A stretch of DNA of 64,000 nt from Bacteroidaceae bacterium (lineage in GTDB: Bacteria > Bacteroidota > Bacteroidia > Bacteroidales > Bacteroidaceae), in assembly GCA_902362375.1 (NCBI GenBank), contig CABIVS010000006.1, positions 62,001-126,000 on the forward strand, read 5' to 3'. This document shows, one piece after another, positions 1-8,161 of this stretch. The notes beneath the pieces are model-generated. The model was not told where the DNA came from, did no database searches, and saw nothing but the letters and a program-made list of their open reading frames with translations. Both the position numbers and the translations under genes were made by a program. Numbering within the stretch: position 1 is the stretch's first letter; each line of letters opens with the position of its first letter.

Positions 1-2
1 TC

Positions 3-2129
3 CAGACAGGGTATAATGTAGCCAATACGGTGAGTCTGACGACAGGAAATGATAAAAATCAGACTTATGTTTCTGTCGGAACAGTAAATGGTAGAGGTAT
101 CATTCATAATAATGATTTAGATCGCTATAACTTTTCAGCACGTAATACGGCTTCTATGTTGAATGATAAATTGCATTTGGATGTTAGCTTTATGTATTCT
201 AATGTAAAAGAGCAAAATATGCTGGCACAAGGTGAATATGGTAATCCTTTAGTTCCGGTTTATTTGTTTCCCCGTGGAGAAGATATCGAAAAATATCGTT
301 ATTATGAGCGTTATGACATAGAACGTAATATAGATGTACAATATTGGCCTTTGGGCGAAAATGGACTTTCTATGCAGAACCCTTATTGGGTGACTGATCG
401 TAATATGTATATTAATAAAAAAGACCGTTTCTTGACATCTGCTTCTTTGAAATATGAGATAACTAATTGGTTGAATGTATCTGCACGTGCAAAAATGGAC
501 AGAGATATCGTGCATAATGAGCGTAAAATGTATGCGTCGACTTTGACCGTATTAGCAGAAAATTCAGATAAAGGAGCATATATTGAAACAGAGCAGAATG
601 TTACTCAGTACTATGCAGATGTAATGGCGAATGTAAATAAATATTTTGCTGATGATAAATGGAATGTTACGGCTACACTTGGTGCTAGTTTATTGGACCT
701 AAACAGTAGAACATTGACTTTAGGAGGAGGATTGTTGACTGTTCCTAATAGATTTACAGTAAATAATATCGACACTAGCGGTAAGCTGACTTATCGCAGA
801 GGCAACTATCACGATCGGACAAACTCTTTATTCGCTACGGCTTCTGTTGGATATAAAGGAATGGTGTATGTAGACGGTGCTTTGCGTAGTGACTGGCTTT
901 CTGCTTTAGCTGGAACAAAGCATAAATCTATTCTTTATCCATCAGTAGGAGCTTCGGCTATATTGACGGATGCGTTTAATATAAAATCAGATATTCTGTC
1001 TTATGCAAAGATTCGCCTTTCTTATAGTGAGGTGGGAAATGCACCGTCTCGTTTTTCAGCGATAACGACCTATTCTGTATATGGTGGATTGACTACTACA
1101 TCGTATTTCCCAATTAAAGATCTTAAACCGGAACGTACATATTCATGGGAAACCGGTCTTAATTTAGCGTTATTTGAAAATAAATTGACTTTAGATGCTA
1201 CTGTTTATAGGTCATATACTAAAAATCAATTGTTTAGTCCGGAAATCTCTACTACTACGGGGTATTCCAGTATCTATGTTAATGCTGGTAAGGTAACTAA
1301 TGAAGGTATCGAATTGGCACTAGGATACAAGCAGAAAATTGGACAGGTAGATTGGAAAACTACATTACTTTGGTCTTTAAATAGGAATAAAGTAAATCAA
1401 TTACTCCCCGAATATACAAATGATGAATTGGGAGTGACTGTTCGTTTGGATGAAATGGATGTTTATTCGATGGGTGGAGCAAAGAAACGCTTGACAGTTG
1501 GTGGTTCGATGGGCGATTTGTATGCAAATATATTGCGTACGGATGAACATGGGCATATTTGGCTGGATTCAAAGTCGAATACTATACAAACGGAAAAAAA
1601 CAACTATATTTATGTGGGTAATACTAATCCTAAATATGTGCTAAGTTGGCGTAATGAATTCTTTTGGAGAGGAATCAGTTTGGGGTTCATGATTAATGCT
1701 CGAGTTGGAGGTAGAGGCGCTTCTGCTACTCAGGCTGTACTAGACTATTACGGGGTGTCGGAAACTTCTGCAAAAGCGCGTGATAATGGTGGAGTTTTAG
1801 TTAATGGTTATAAATATGATGCACAGAGTTGGTATCAGACGGTAGGCGGAAACGGTGTTGATTTTGTAGGCTCTTGCTATATATATGATATGACAAATGT
1901 ACGCCTCGGAGAACTTAGTATCGGATATGATATTCCCATTAATAAATGGTGCAAGTTTATTAAAGAATTAAATGTTTCATTGGTTGGGCGCAATTTGTTG
2001 ATGATTTATTGCAAAGCACCGTTTGATCCTGAAACAACGGCCGGAACGGGAACTTATAATCAAGGAATGGATTATTTTATGCAACCTAGTTTACGTTCTA
2101 TGGGATTTTCCGCAAAAGTAACTTTCTAA
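3..2129 (+). CDS. SusC-like TonB-dependent outer-membrane transporter, C-terminal part (SusC-1)
   Basis: This is the beta-barrel portion of a SusC/RagA-family transporter that imports glycan fragments across the outer membrane with TonB energy. The frame is open to the window edge, so the signal peptide, carboxypeptidase-like domain and plug lie upstream. The GTG at 30 is not a real start: the residues before it (QTGYNVANTVSL) align with the middle of the complete paralogue at 17023-20328 (QTGFTETNSLGL). Both proteins share long stretches, including GNDxNQTY, the KPERT motif, and near-identical C-termini ending in a phenylalanine or tyrosine. SusD follows 13 nt downstream, the standard susC-susD pairing. 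The barrel is clearly diverged from SusC-2, so it probably takes a related but distinct ligand. Confidence 0.93.
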   Translation, partial: QTGYNVANTVSLTTGNDKNQTYVSVGTVNGRGIIHNNDLDRYNFSARNTASMLNDKLHLDVSFMYSNVKEQNMLAQGEYGNPLVPVYLFPRGEDIEKYRYYERYDIERNIDVQYWPLGENGLSMQNPYWVTDRNMYINKKDRFLTSASLKYEITNWLNVSARAKMDRDIVHNERKMYASTLTVLAENSDKGAYIETEQNVTQYYADVMANVNKYFADDKWNVTATLGASLLDLNSRTLTLGGGLLTVPNRFTVNNIDTSGKLTYRRGNYHDRTNSLFATASVGYKGMVYVDGALRSDWLSALAGTKHKSILYPSVGASAILTDAFNIKSDILSYAKIRLSYSEVGNAPSRFSAITTYSVYGGLTTTSYFPIKDLKPERTYSWETGLNLALFENKLTLDATVYRSYTKNQLFSPEISTTTGYSSIYVNAGKVTNEGIELALGYKQKIGQVDWKTTLLWSLNRNKVNQLLPEYTNDELGVTVRLDEMDVYSMGGAKKRLTVGGSMGDLYANILRTDEHGHIWLDSKSNTIQTEKNNYIYVGNTNPKYVLSWRNEFFWRGISLGFMINARVGGRGASATQAVLDYYGVSETSAKARDNGGVLVNGYKYDAQSWYQTVGGNGVDFVGSCYIYDMTNVRLGELSIGYDIPINKWCKFIKELNVSLVGRNLLMIYCKAPFDPETTAGTGTYNQGMDYFMQPSLRSMGFSAKVTF

Positions 2130-2142
2130 TATATGTTTGAAT

Positions 2143-3735
2143 ATGAAAATATCTAAATATCTAAACTTGAAAAGTTTCCTTTGTTTTTGGGGGACTGTAG
2201 TTTTAGCAACAAGTTGTACGAGTAGTTTTGAAGAATATAATACGAATCCGGATGAGGTAACTGCAGAAATGGCTGATTGGGATAATGCGAGAACAGGATC
2301 GTTCTTTTTACAAATGCAGCGTAATGTAATACCTATTGAAGAGGCATCTGTTTATCAGGTTGTGGAAGTTATGACTGGGGATGGATTTGTGGGCTTTTTT
2401 GGTTCTCCCAATCCGAATATCAATTCAGCGGGACGCTATAGCTGGAGTGGTAACCGTAATTGGCCGGGAATGATGTTTACTAGTGCTTATAGAGATGTAA
2501 TGAATGCTTGGCGTGAGCTGAAGACGGCTATCAATAATGATAGTGACCCGCGATATGCTGTTGTGCAAATTTTGAAAATAGCCAATATGCATCGAGTAAC
2601 AGATACTTATGGTCCTATTCCATATTTGAAATTTGGAATAGATAAAGAAGTAGCCTATGATACCCAGAAAGATATTTATTATAGTTTCTTTGATGAATTG
2701 GAAGCTGCGGTCAACATTTTGGACATACCAGCTACTAATGGCGACTTAATTTTTACAGATTGGGATTGCGTATTTCGTGGAGATGTTAAACAGTGGGTGA
2801 AATTTGCAAATTCTTTACGGCTACGTTTAGCTATGCACTTGTCTAATATTGATCCAGATAAAGCAAAAGAAGAGATACAGAAGGTGATGAAAGCTCCTCA
2901 CGGCTTTTTGACGGAAAAGACAGACATTGTGGAATTGAGGCATATTCATCCAATTGCTACATATGAAAGTCCTCTTTATGTGATTGATGGTTGGAATGAT
3001 ATTTTAATGGGGGCTACTATTGATGCTTATATGAATGGATATGAAGATCCTCGCCGAGATGCTTATTTCAGGCGGACTTCGGATAATAAATTCCGTGGAG
3101 TACGTGCTGGAATGCCGGCTACTATTTCTATGGATGCATATACAAAAGATAATTTGTTCTCACATCCGGTTGTAAGTGCTACAGGAAATATAGTCTGGAT
3201 GCGTGCTTCTGAAACTTGTTTTCTTAAAGCGGAAGCTGCAGTGCGTTGGCCTGATTTGGAACTAGGAGGAAGTGCAGCAGAGTTTTATGATCAAGGTATT
3301 CGTCTTTCTTTTGAAGAACATTCTATTTCTGGAGCTGATGATTATTTGAAGTCTACCAAGATTCCAGCTCAATATGAAGATAAGCTTAATAGTTTATATT
3401 CTGCTAATAGTCCGAGTTCTATAACAATACCTTGGAATGAACAAGATGATAAAGCTATGAAGATAGAAAGGATTATCACTCAAAAATATATAGCTTTGTT
3501 TCCTGTGGGACAAGAGGCTTGGACGGATTTTCGTCGTACAGGTTATCCAAGAGTATATCCAGTGATAGAATGTGAAAATTCAAATGTAGACTTGAATACA
3601 CAAATTCGTCGTTTACCTTATCCGGTATCAGAATATGATACGAATAGAAAAGCGGTGGAAGCTGCAAGAGTACTTTTGGAAGGACCTGACAATCCAGGTA
3701 CGAGAGTTTGGTGGGATAAAAACAGTAATAATTAG
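2143..3735 (+). CDS. SusD-like glycan-binding outer-membrane lipoprotein (SusD-1)
   Basis: This is the surface lipoprotein that caps the SusC-1 barrel and captures its glycan. The start is taken as ATG 2143 rather than the upstream TTG at 2137. It gives a signal peptide ending in a lipobox (LATSC, lipidated Cys25). The sequence after the cysteine (FEEYNTNPDEV) is typical of the SusD-like_2/RagB subgroup, and the about 530-residue length fits. The motif YGPIPY and the C-terminal block with AWTDFRRTGYPR recur in SusD-2 at 20351. It sits 13 nt after SusC-1 and 16 nt before the GH18 gene, so the genes are probably co-transcribed. The ligand cannot be read from sequence. Confidence 0.93.
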   Translation: MKISKYLNLKSFLCFWGTVVLATSCTSSFEEYNTNPDEVTAEMADWDNARTGSFFLQMQRNVIPIEEASVYQVVEVMTGDGFVGFFGSPNPNINSAGRYSWSGNRNWPGMMFTSAYRDVMNAWRELKTAINNDSDPRYAVVQILKIANMHRVTDTYGPIPYLKFGIDKEVAYDTQKDIYYSFFDELEAAVNILDIPATNGDLIFTDWDCVFRGDVKQWVKFANSLRLRLAMHLSNIDPDKAKEEIQKVMKAPHGFLTEKTDIVELRHIHPIATYESPLYVIDGWNDILMGATIDAYMNGYEDPRRDAYFRRTSDNKFRGVRAGMPATISMDAYTKDNLFSHPVVSATGNIVWMRASETCFLKAEAAVRWPDLELGGSAAEFYDQGIRLSFEEHSISGADDYLKSTKIPAQYEDKLNSLYSANSPSSITIPWNEQDDKAMKIERIITQKYIALFPVGQEAWTDFRRTGYPRVYPVIECENSNVDLNTQIRRLPYPVSEYDTNRKAVEAARVLLEGPDNPGTRVWWDKNSNN

Positions 3736-3751
3736 ATTTAATACAATATTT

Positions 3752-4756
3752 ATGAGAACAGTTATAATATATTTGTGGATAACTTGTATAGCTATGGCTT
3801 TGGGATTTCATGCCTGTGATTCAGAAATAGAATCTGTAAGCATACAAAACCCTTTGCGTGCTGATGAACAGTATTATGAAAATCTTCGAAATTATAAGAA
3901 AAGTGATCATGCTATTTGTTTTGGTTGGTATTCAGCATATGTAAATGGAGATTCTCCATCTATGGGGAATCATTTTGAGGGATTACCGGATAGTATGGAT
4001 ATAGTTAGTTTGTGGATGGGAATTCCAGAAGGGAAGATGCTGGAAGAAATGTATGAAGTTCGTAAGAAAAAAGGAACTCGCTTCGTTTTATGTTCTTTTT
4101 GTAAAATTGGAGATGAATATCCACATACTGACGAGGGGTTAGAGGATTTTGCAATGTATTTTGTTAATAAAATAAATCAGTATGATTTGGATGGATTAGA
4201 TATAGACTATGAGCCTGGCCAAGATTGGGTAACAGGAGAAGTTATGATGAAGTTTGTCAAAATACTAGGGCAATACATTGGTCCTCAATCAGGAACAGGG
4301 AAACTTCTAATAATGGATTATGTATCGGGAGCAGGTCCTTTAAAACCGACTGCTGAAATAGAAAAATATGTGGATTATTTTGTCTGCCAAACATATAAAA
4401 CAACTACAGCTAAGAAGTTACAAGAAACTTATGATTATATAAGTAGTTGGTGTCCTCCTAAGAAATGGGTGGCTACAGAATGGATTGGTGAATATTGGCA
4501 GAATGGCGGATTACCATTTACGGAGAATGACGGTAACACTGTAGACTCATGGGGAAATCCATTGTATTCTGCAATTGGTATGGCCCGTTGGAATCCCAAA
4601 CAAGGGCGTAAAGGCGGATTTGGTGGATATTACTTTGATTATGAGTACAATACAACTCGTCCTGCAAATCAAAGTATTGGAGATAAGGAGGATAAGCCAA
4701 TTCCATATTATAGCTTAAGACGTGGGATACAGGAACAGAATCCAGCTGTTAGATAA
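3752..4756 (+). CDS. GH18-family lipoprotein (endo-beta-N-acetylglucosaminidase-like), copy 1
   Basis: This predicted surface lipoprotein has the glycoside hydrolase family 18 fold. ATG 3752 was chosen because it follows the SusD stop by 16 nt and gives a signal peptide with lipobox GFHAC (Cys22). The GH18 signature DxxDxDxE is intact as DGLDIDYE, with predicted catalytic Glu at residue 154. At about 334 residues it is a bare TIM barrel, like the endo-beta-N-acetylglucosaminidases found beside SusCD pairs in Bacteroides N-glycan PULs (for example B. theta BT3987 and BT1044, recalled and not searched). Cleavage of the chitobiose core of N-glycans is therefore the best guess. Such GH18 barrels can also serve as binding proteins, although the catalytic residue is retained here. 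Confidence 0.82.
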   Translation: MRTVIIYLWITCIAMALGFHACDSEIESVSIQNPLRADEQYYENLRNYKKSDHAICFGWYSAYVNGDSPSMGNHFEGLPDSMDIVSLWMGIPEGKMLEEMYEVRKKKGTRFVLCSFCKIGDEYPHTDEGLEDFAMYFVNKINQYDLDGLDIDYEPGQDWVTGEVMMKFVKILGQYIGPQSGTGKLLIMDYVSGAGPLKPTAEIEKYVDYFVCQTYKTTTAKKLQETYDYISSWCPPKKWVATEWIGEYWQNGGLPFTENDGNTVDSWGNPLYSAIGMARWNPKQGRKGGFGGYYFDYEYNTTRPANQSIGDKEDKPIPYYSLRRGIQEQNPAVR

Positions 4757-4780
4757 TTTATTAAAATCATGTAAACGTAT

Positions 4781-5800
4781 ATGTTTATGAAAAGAATATT
4801 ATATTTAAGTTGTATTTATCAACTTCTTCTTGTATGTGCAATTATTGTTGTTTCATGTGGCAATGAAGAAGTGTATGATATTTATGGTGGAACAGAAAAT
4901 AAAGTATACATTCCAGATCCAGGTTCTACGGTTTTAGAGGTACTTCACACTCCCGTTTCTAGCGTTGGAGATGTGAAAATGAAAATATCAGTTCATTGTA
5001 CTAATAAAGCTAATGGGGAAATTCAAGCAGTTTTTGCAGTAGATAATACTTTAGTTGAAGATTATAATATAATTCATGAGACGGATTATGCTGCTGTACC
5101 GATTGAGATACTAGATATGAAAAATCCTATTTTAGTTATTGCTTCTAATGCTATGGCTGCAAAACAAGAAATGGAAATATCTATAGCGGAAGAGAATCTA
5201 GCTTTATTGAAAAATGCCGATCGTTATTTAATCCCAATAAGGTTAAAAGAAGTGTTGGGAAATGCAACTTTAAGTACTACTACTAGTAATGTAGTGTATA
5301 TAAGTATAGAAGTTACAACTGTAGAAGGAAATTATCAGGAAGGAGTTACGTTGGAAGATATTCATGCCAATTTTATAGCTGATGATATTCGTAGTGGGTG
5401 GGGGGCCGAACTATCAGGTTTGAACATTTCACAGACTAATGGCCCTGCAAAGTTGTTTGATGGTATAACAAATGTTTATCAGCACAGGTGGTGGTTTGAG
5501 AGTAAGTCATCTCCTGTCGATGTAATCGTAGATATGCAGAAAGTGTATGATGATATTATTGGGTGTCGTCTGATTGGAATTGCAAAAGGTGTGGAAGTTA
5601 ATGTTAGTGTGGATAAAGAGACTTGGACAAAAATTGGAACAACTATATCTACTAGTCCGGATATTGTATTTTATATTCCTGTACAATTACGTTATGTGAA
5701 ATTTACATTCCCGATAGTTGAGTCTTGGAGTATTTTCGGTGGCGTAACTAAGAAAGCGGGAGGTACTATTCATGAATTTTATGCTTGTACAAAAAAATAA
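4781..5800 (+). CDS. DUF1735 surface lipoprotein with C-terminal F5/8-type (discoidin-like) domain
   Basis: This is a probable surface glycan-binding protein. The N-terminus is a signal peptide with lipobox VVSC. A DUF1735-type beta-sandwich follows at roughly residues 40-170, recognised from the pattern of a variable strand, an 'AVDNTLVEDYN' segment and a closing 'YLIPIRLKEV' strand. A C-terminal part (about 185-339) resembles an F5/8-type C galactose-binding domain, with 'AKLFDGITNVYQHRWWF' and a terminal 'LRYVKFTF' strand. DUF1735 lipoproteins usually sit next to GH18 genes in N-glycan PULs and act as SusE-like binding subunits. It lies 24 nt after GH18-1. An alternative in-frame ATG exists at 4787. 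Confidence 0.8.
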   Translation: MFMKRILYLSCIYQLLLVCAIIVVSCGNEEVYDIYGGTENKVYIPDPGSTVLEVLHTPVSSVGDVKMKISVHCTNKANGEIQAVFAVDNTLVEDYNIIHETDYAAVPIEILDMKNPILVIASNAMAAKQEMEISIAEENLALLKNADRYLIPIRLKEVLGNATLSTTTSNVVYISIEVTTVEGNYQEGVTLEDIHANFIADDIRSGWGAELSGLNISQTNGPAKLFDGITNVYQHRWWFESKSSPVDVIVDMQKVYDDIIGCRLIGIAKGVEVNVSVDKETWTKIGTTISTSPDIVFYIPVQLRYVKFTFPIVESWSIFGGVTKKAGGTIHEFYACTKK

Positions 5801-5812
5801 ATAGAAATTGTG

Positions 5813-6946
5813 ATGAAACATAGAATAATTTATATAGTTATGCTCTTTACTTTGTTTGGATGTAAAGAGATGGTTGAATGTGGAGATGGAATATTGATGA
5901 CAGGAACTGCATCTAATAATCTTGTGAAATTTCCAATCGATGAACAGGATATGTATACTATATCTGTAACATCTACGGCATGTGTAGAAAGTGATGTGAA
6001 AGTTCATATTGCAATAGATACAGATTTGGTAGAAGAATATAATAGGGATATGGGAACAATATTTTATCCAGTGCCTGATGAAGTGTGTACATTAGATAAT
6101 AGTGATGTTGTAATATCTGCAGGGCAGGCCGTTTCTTCAGCTGCAACAATCTCGATACTTGCAGATAAGAGAGATTTATTGGTTGAAGGACGTTCATATT
6201 TACTTCCTGTAACAATTTTGCATGTAGATGCAGGATTACCTGTAATAGAATCGGGGCGTACCATATTTTTAAAACTTTCTAAGAGTGTATATTTTTCGGC
6301 TCCTTATGTAGGAACTACTAATACAACAAAAAAATTTGAATTTGATAATCCGGCAGAACCTATGACTCAATATACTTGGGAGCTAAAGTTTAAAGCGGAG
6401 AATTTCAAAAGAAATAGTGCGAATGAGCCAATTCGTATCGGTAGTTGGTATAATAATATGCTACGTTTTGGTGAAGGAGGGGCTTCAACTAATATTTTGG
6501 AAGTATATGCAGGTACAGAAAAAAAACTGATTGCTAATACTCAATTTACACCCGGAGTTTGGTATATGCTTTCAGTCGTTAATGATGGGCGAACACTGAC
6601 GTTATATGTTAATGGTGAGAAAGATAACTCAAGGACAGTGTCCACGGATGAATATGTGTTTAGTTATTATGACGTTGGGATGACGGAAAGTTTGTATCAG
6701 TCTAGGCAGCTTTTTCATGGATGGTGTGGAGGAATACGTATTTGGAGTAGAGCTCTTTCACAGCGTGAAATCAAGAATAATTTGTGTAGTGTTGATCCTG
6801 ATGCGGTCGGATTAGAGGCCTATTGGCCGATGAATGAAGGAAGTGGGGATGTTTTTCGAGATATGTCTCCCAATCAACGGCATTTAGTATATGAAAAAGA
6901 AGGAGTGGTTGAATGGACGGAAGTTAATAATAAATGTGTTGAATAG
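5813..6946 (+). CDS. DUF1735 surface lipoprotein with C-terminal LamG/concanavalin-like domain, copy 1
   Basis: This is a probable surface glycan-binding lipoprotein. ATG 5813 is preferred over the overlapping GTG at 5810 and gives a short signal peptide with lipobox LFGC (Cys17). A DUF1735 domain covers roughly residues 25-160. A laminin-G/concanavalin A-like jelly roll covers about 165-365, shown by the 'YVNGEKDN' strand, 'GGIRIWSRALSQREI' and 'LEAYWPMNEGSGD' signatures. The same domain order is found in the protein at 22950-24074 of module 2, so the two are paralogues. The gene is 12 nt after the previous lipoprotein and closes the tightly spaced part of module 1; a 78-nt gap follows. Confidence 0.83.
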   Translation: MKHRIIYIVMLFTLFGCKEMVECGDGILMTGTASNNLVKFPIDEQDMYTISVTSTACVESDVKVHIAIDTDLVEEYNRDMGTIFYPVPDEVCTLDNSDVVISAGQAVSSAATISILADKRDLLVEGRSYLLPVTILHVDAGLPVIESGRTIFLKLSKSVYFSAPYVGTTNTTKKFEFDNPAEPMTQYTWELKFKAENFKRNSANEPIRIGSWYNNMLRFGEGGASTNILEVYAGTEKKLIANTQFTPGVWYMLSVVNDGRTLTLYVNGEKDNSRTVSTDEYVFSYYDVGMTESLYQSRQLFHGWCGGIRIWSRALSQREIKNNLCSVDPDAVGLEAYWPMNEGSGDVFRDMSPNQRHLVYEKEGVVEWTEVNNKCVE

Positions 6947-7024
6947 ATATATGTAGTTAGATTTCATTAAATCATGCTTGAATATTTAATCGGATATTTC
7001 TTTAGGATTATCTTTTGAAAGTTT

Positions 7025-8107
7025 ATGAAAAAGGAAATAGCATTATTATTATTTGGTTTTGTTTTGCTGGGTAATCTTATTGCCCAGCAAACGCAAAACA
7101 AATGTAGTTTTTTGCATTTCGATAATACAACTTGGGATGTTGGACATGTTTCCGAAAATATGGGAAAATTAACACATAACTTTTGTTTTGTTAATAATCA
7201 TTCTCAATCGGTTACAATAGAACGGATTGTGTCTACTTGTGGATGTGTAGTAGCATCATACACAAAAAAAAGGATATTGCCTGGTGAAAAAGGATTTATT
7301 AAGATTACTTTTGATCCCCGTGGACGTATGAATTATTTTTCAAAAAGTATTCGAGTTATTTGCGGAAAGGGAATAAGTACGAATTACTTACGTGTCACCG
7401 GATTTGTAGATCCTATTCCCGATTTGGAGAAGGATTTCCCATATTCATTGATAGATGGAGTTGCGATTGAGCAATTAGTACTTTCTTTTCAGAATGTTCA
7501 GCAGAATATGATATCTAAAGAAATAAAAACTAAAATTTATAACCATTCAAATCAGCGTGTACTTCTGTCTTATATCATTGAAAATGAGAGCGGTTGTCTT
7601 CAGGTGGATATGCCTAAAAAGATTGAAGCAAAAGATGTGGCAACAATACGAACTGTTGCCACTATACCTCGAAATTATTATGGCTCTTTCAATGATAGAA
7701 TAGTACTTTTAGTAAACGGAAAACGTACAGAAGCACTTGAAGCATATGGTACAGGTGTAGATGATATGCGGGGAGTGAGTTTACTAAACGGTCCAAAACT
7801 GAAACTTTCTTCTCATACTTTTGAGTTGGGTACATTGAAATCTAGCGTTCGGATAACTCGTGCAGTACACATTATAAACACAGGAAAGTCACCTTTGATT
7901 GTTCGTAAATTGGAATGTGGGGAAGATGTGGTAGCGGATGTTCATAAAGAAATGGTATTAAGACCGGGAGAAACAAGGGAAATTGTATTTGTTGTTACTC
8001 CCCGTAAGGCTAGTCGATTGAAAGCGGATGTAAAGCTGATAAGTAATGATCCTGGAAGTCCGGTACGGATGATACGTTTCACAGGGATAGTAGGTGGGAC
8101 TCAATGA
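7025..8107 (+). CDS. DUF1573-domain exported protein
   Basis: This is an exported protein of about 360 residues with a Sec signal peptide (cleavage near AQQ, residue 21). Residues about 30-125 match the DUF1573 pattern: 'FDNTTWDVGHV', then 'F.FVNN', then 'STCGCVVASY', then 'ILPGEKGFIKITFDP', an immunoglobulin-like fold. A second copy of the fold, without the double-cysteine motif, lies at about 260-355 (from 'HTFELGTL' to the C-terminus). DUF1573 proteins are common in Bacteroidota envelopes but their role is unknown. It is in the same direction as the PUL, 54 nt before the phosphoesterase-propeller gene. No catalytic motif is visible; an adhesion or scaffold role would be a guess. Confidence 0.75.
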   Translation: MKKEIALLLFGFVLLGNLIAQQTQNKCSFLHFDNTTWDVGHVSENMGKLTHNFCFVNNHSQSVTIERIVSTCGCVVASYTKKRILPGEKGFIKITFDPRGRMNYFSKSIRVICGKGISTNYLRVTGFVDPIPDLEKDFPYSLIDGVAIEQLVLSFQNVQQNMISKEIKTKIYNHSNQRVLLSYIIENESGCLQVDMPKKIEAKDVATIRTVATIPRNYYGSFNDRIVLLVNGKRTEALEAYGTGVDDMRGVSLLNGPKLKLSSHTFELGTLKSSVRITRAVHIINTGKSPLIVRKLECGEDVVADVHKEMVLRPGETREIVFVVTPRKASRLKADVKLISNDPGSPVRMIRFTGIVGGTQ

Positions 8108-8161
8108 ATGAAATGATTGTTCATTGGGGTATTTTTAATGGGTTATACTAAAACAATGATT

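Noticed and set aside
30..2129. A complete short SusC gene starting at GTG 30
   Set aside because: The frame stays open to the window edge and the residues before 30 match the interior of SusC-2, so this is only an edge truncation.
3752..4756. Secreted chitinase for chitin use
   Set aside because: A bare GH18 barrel on a lipid anchor between SusD and DUF1735 genes fits endo-N-acetylglucosaminidases of glycoprotein PULs better; no chitin-binding domain is present.
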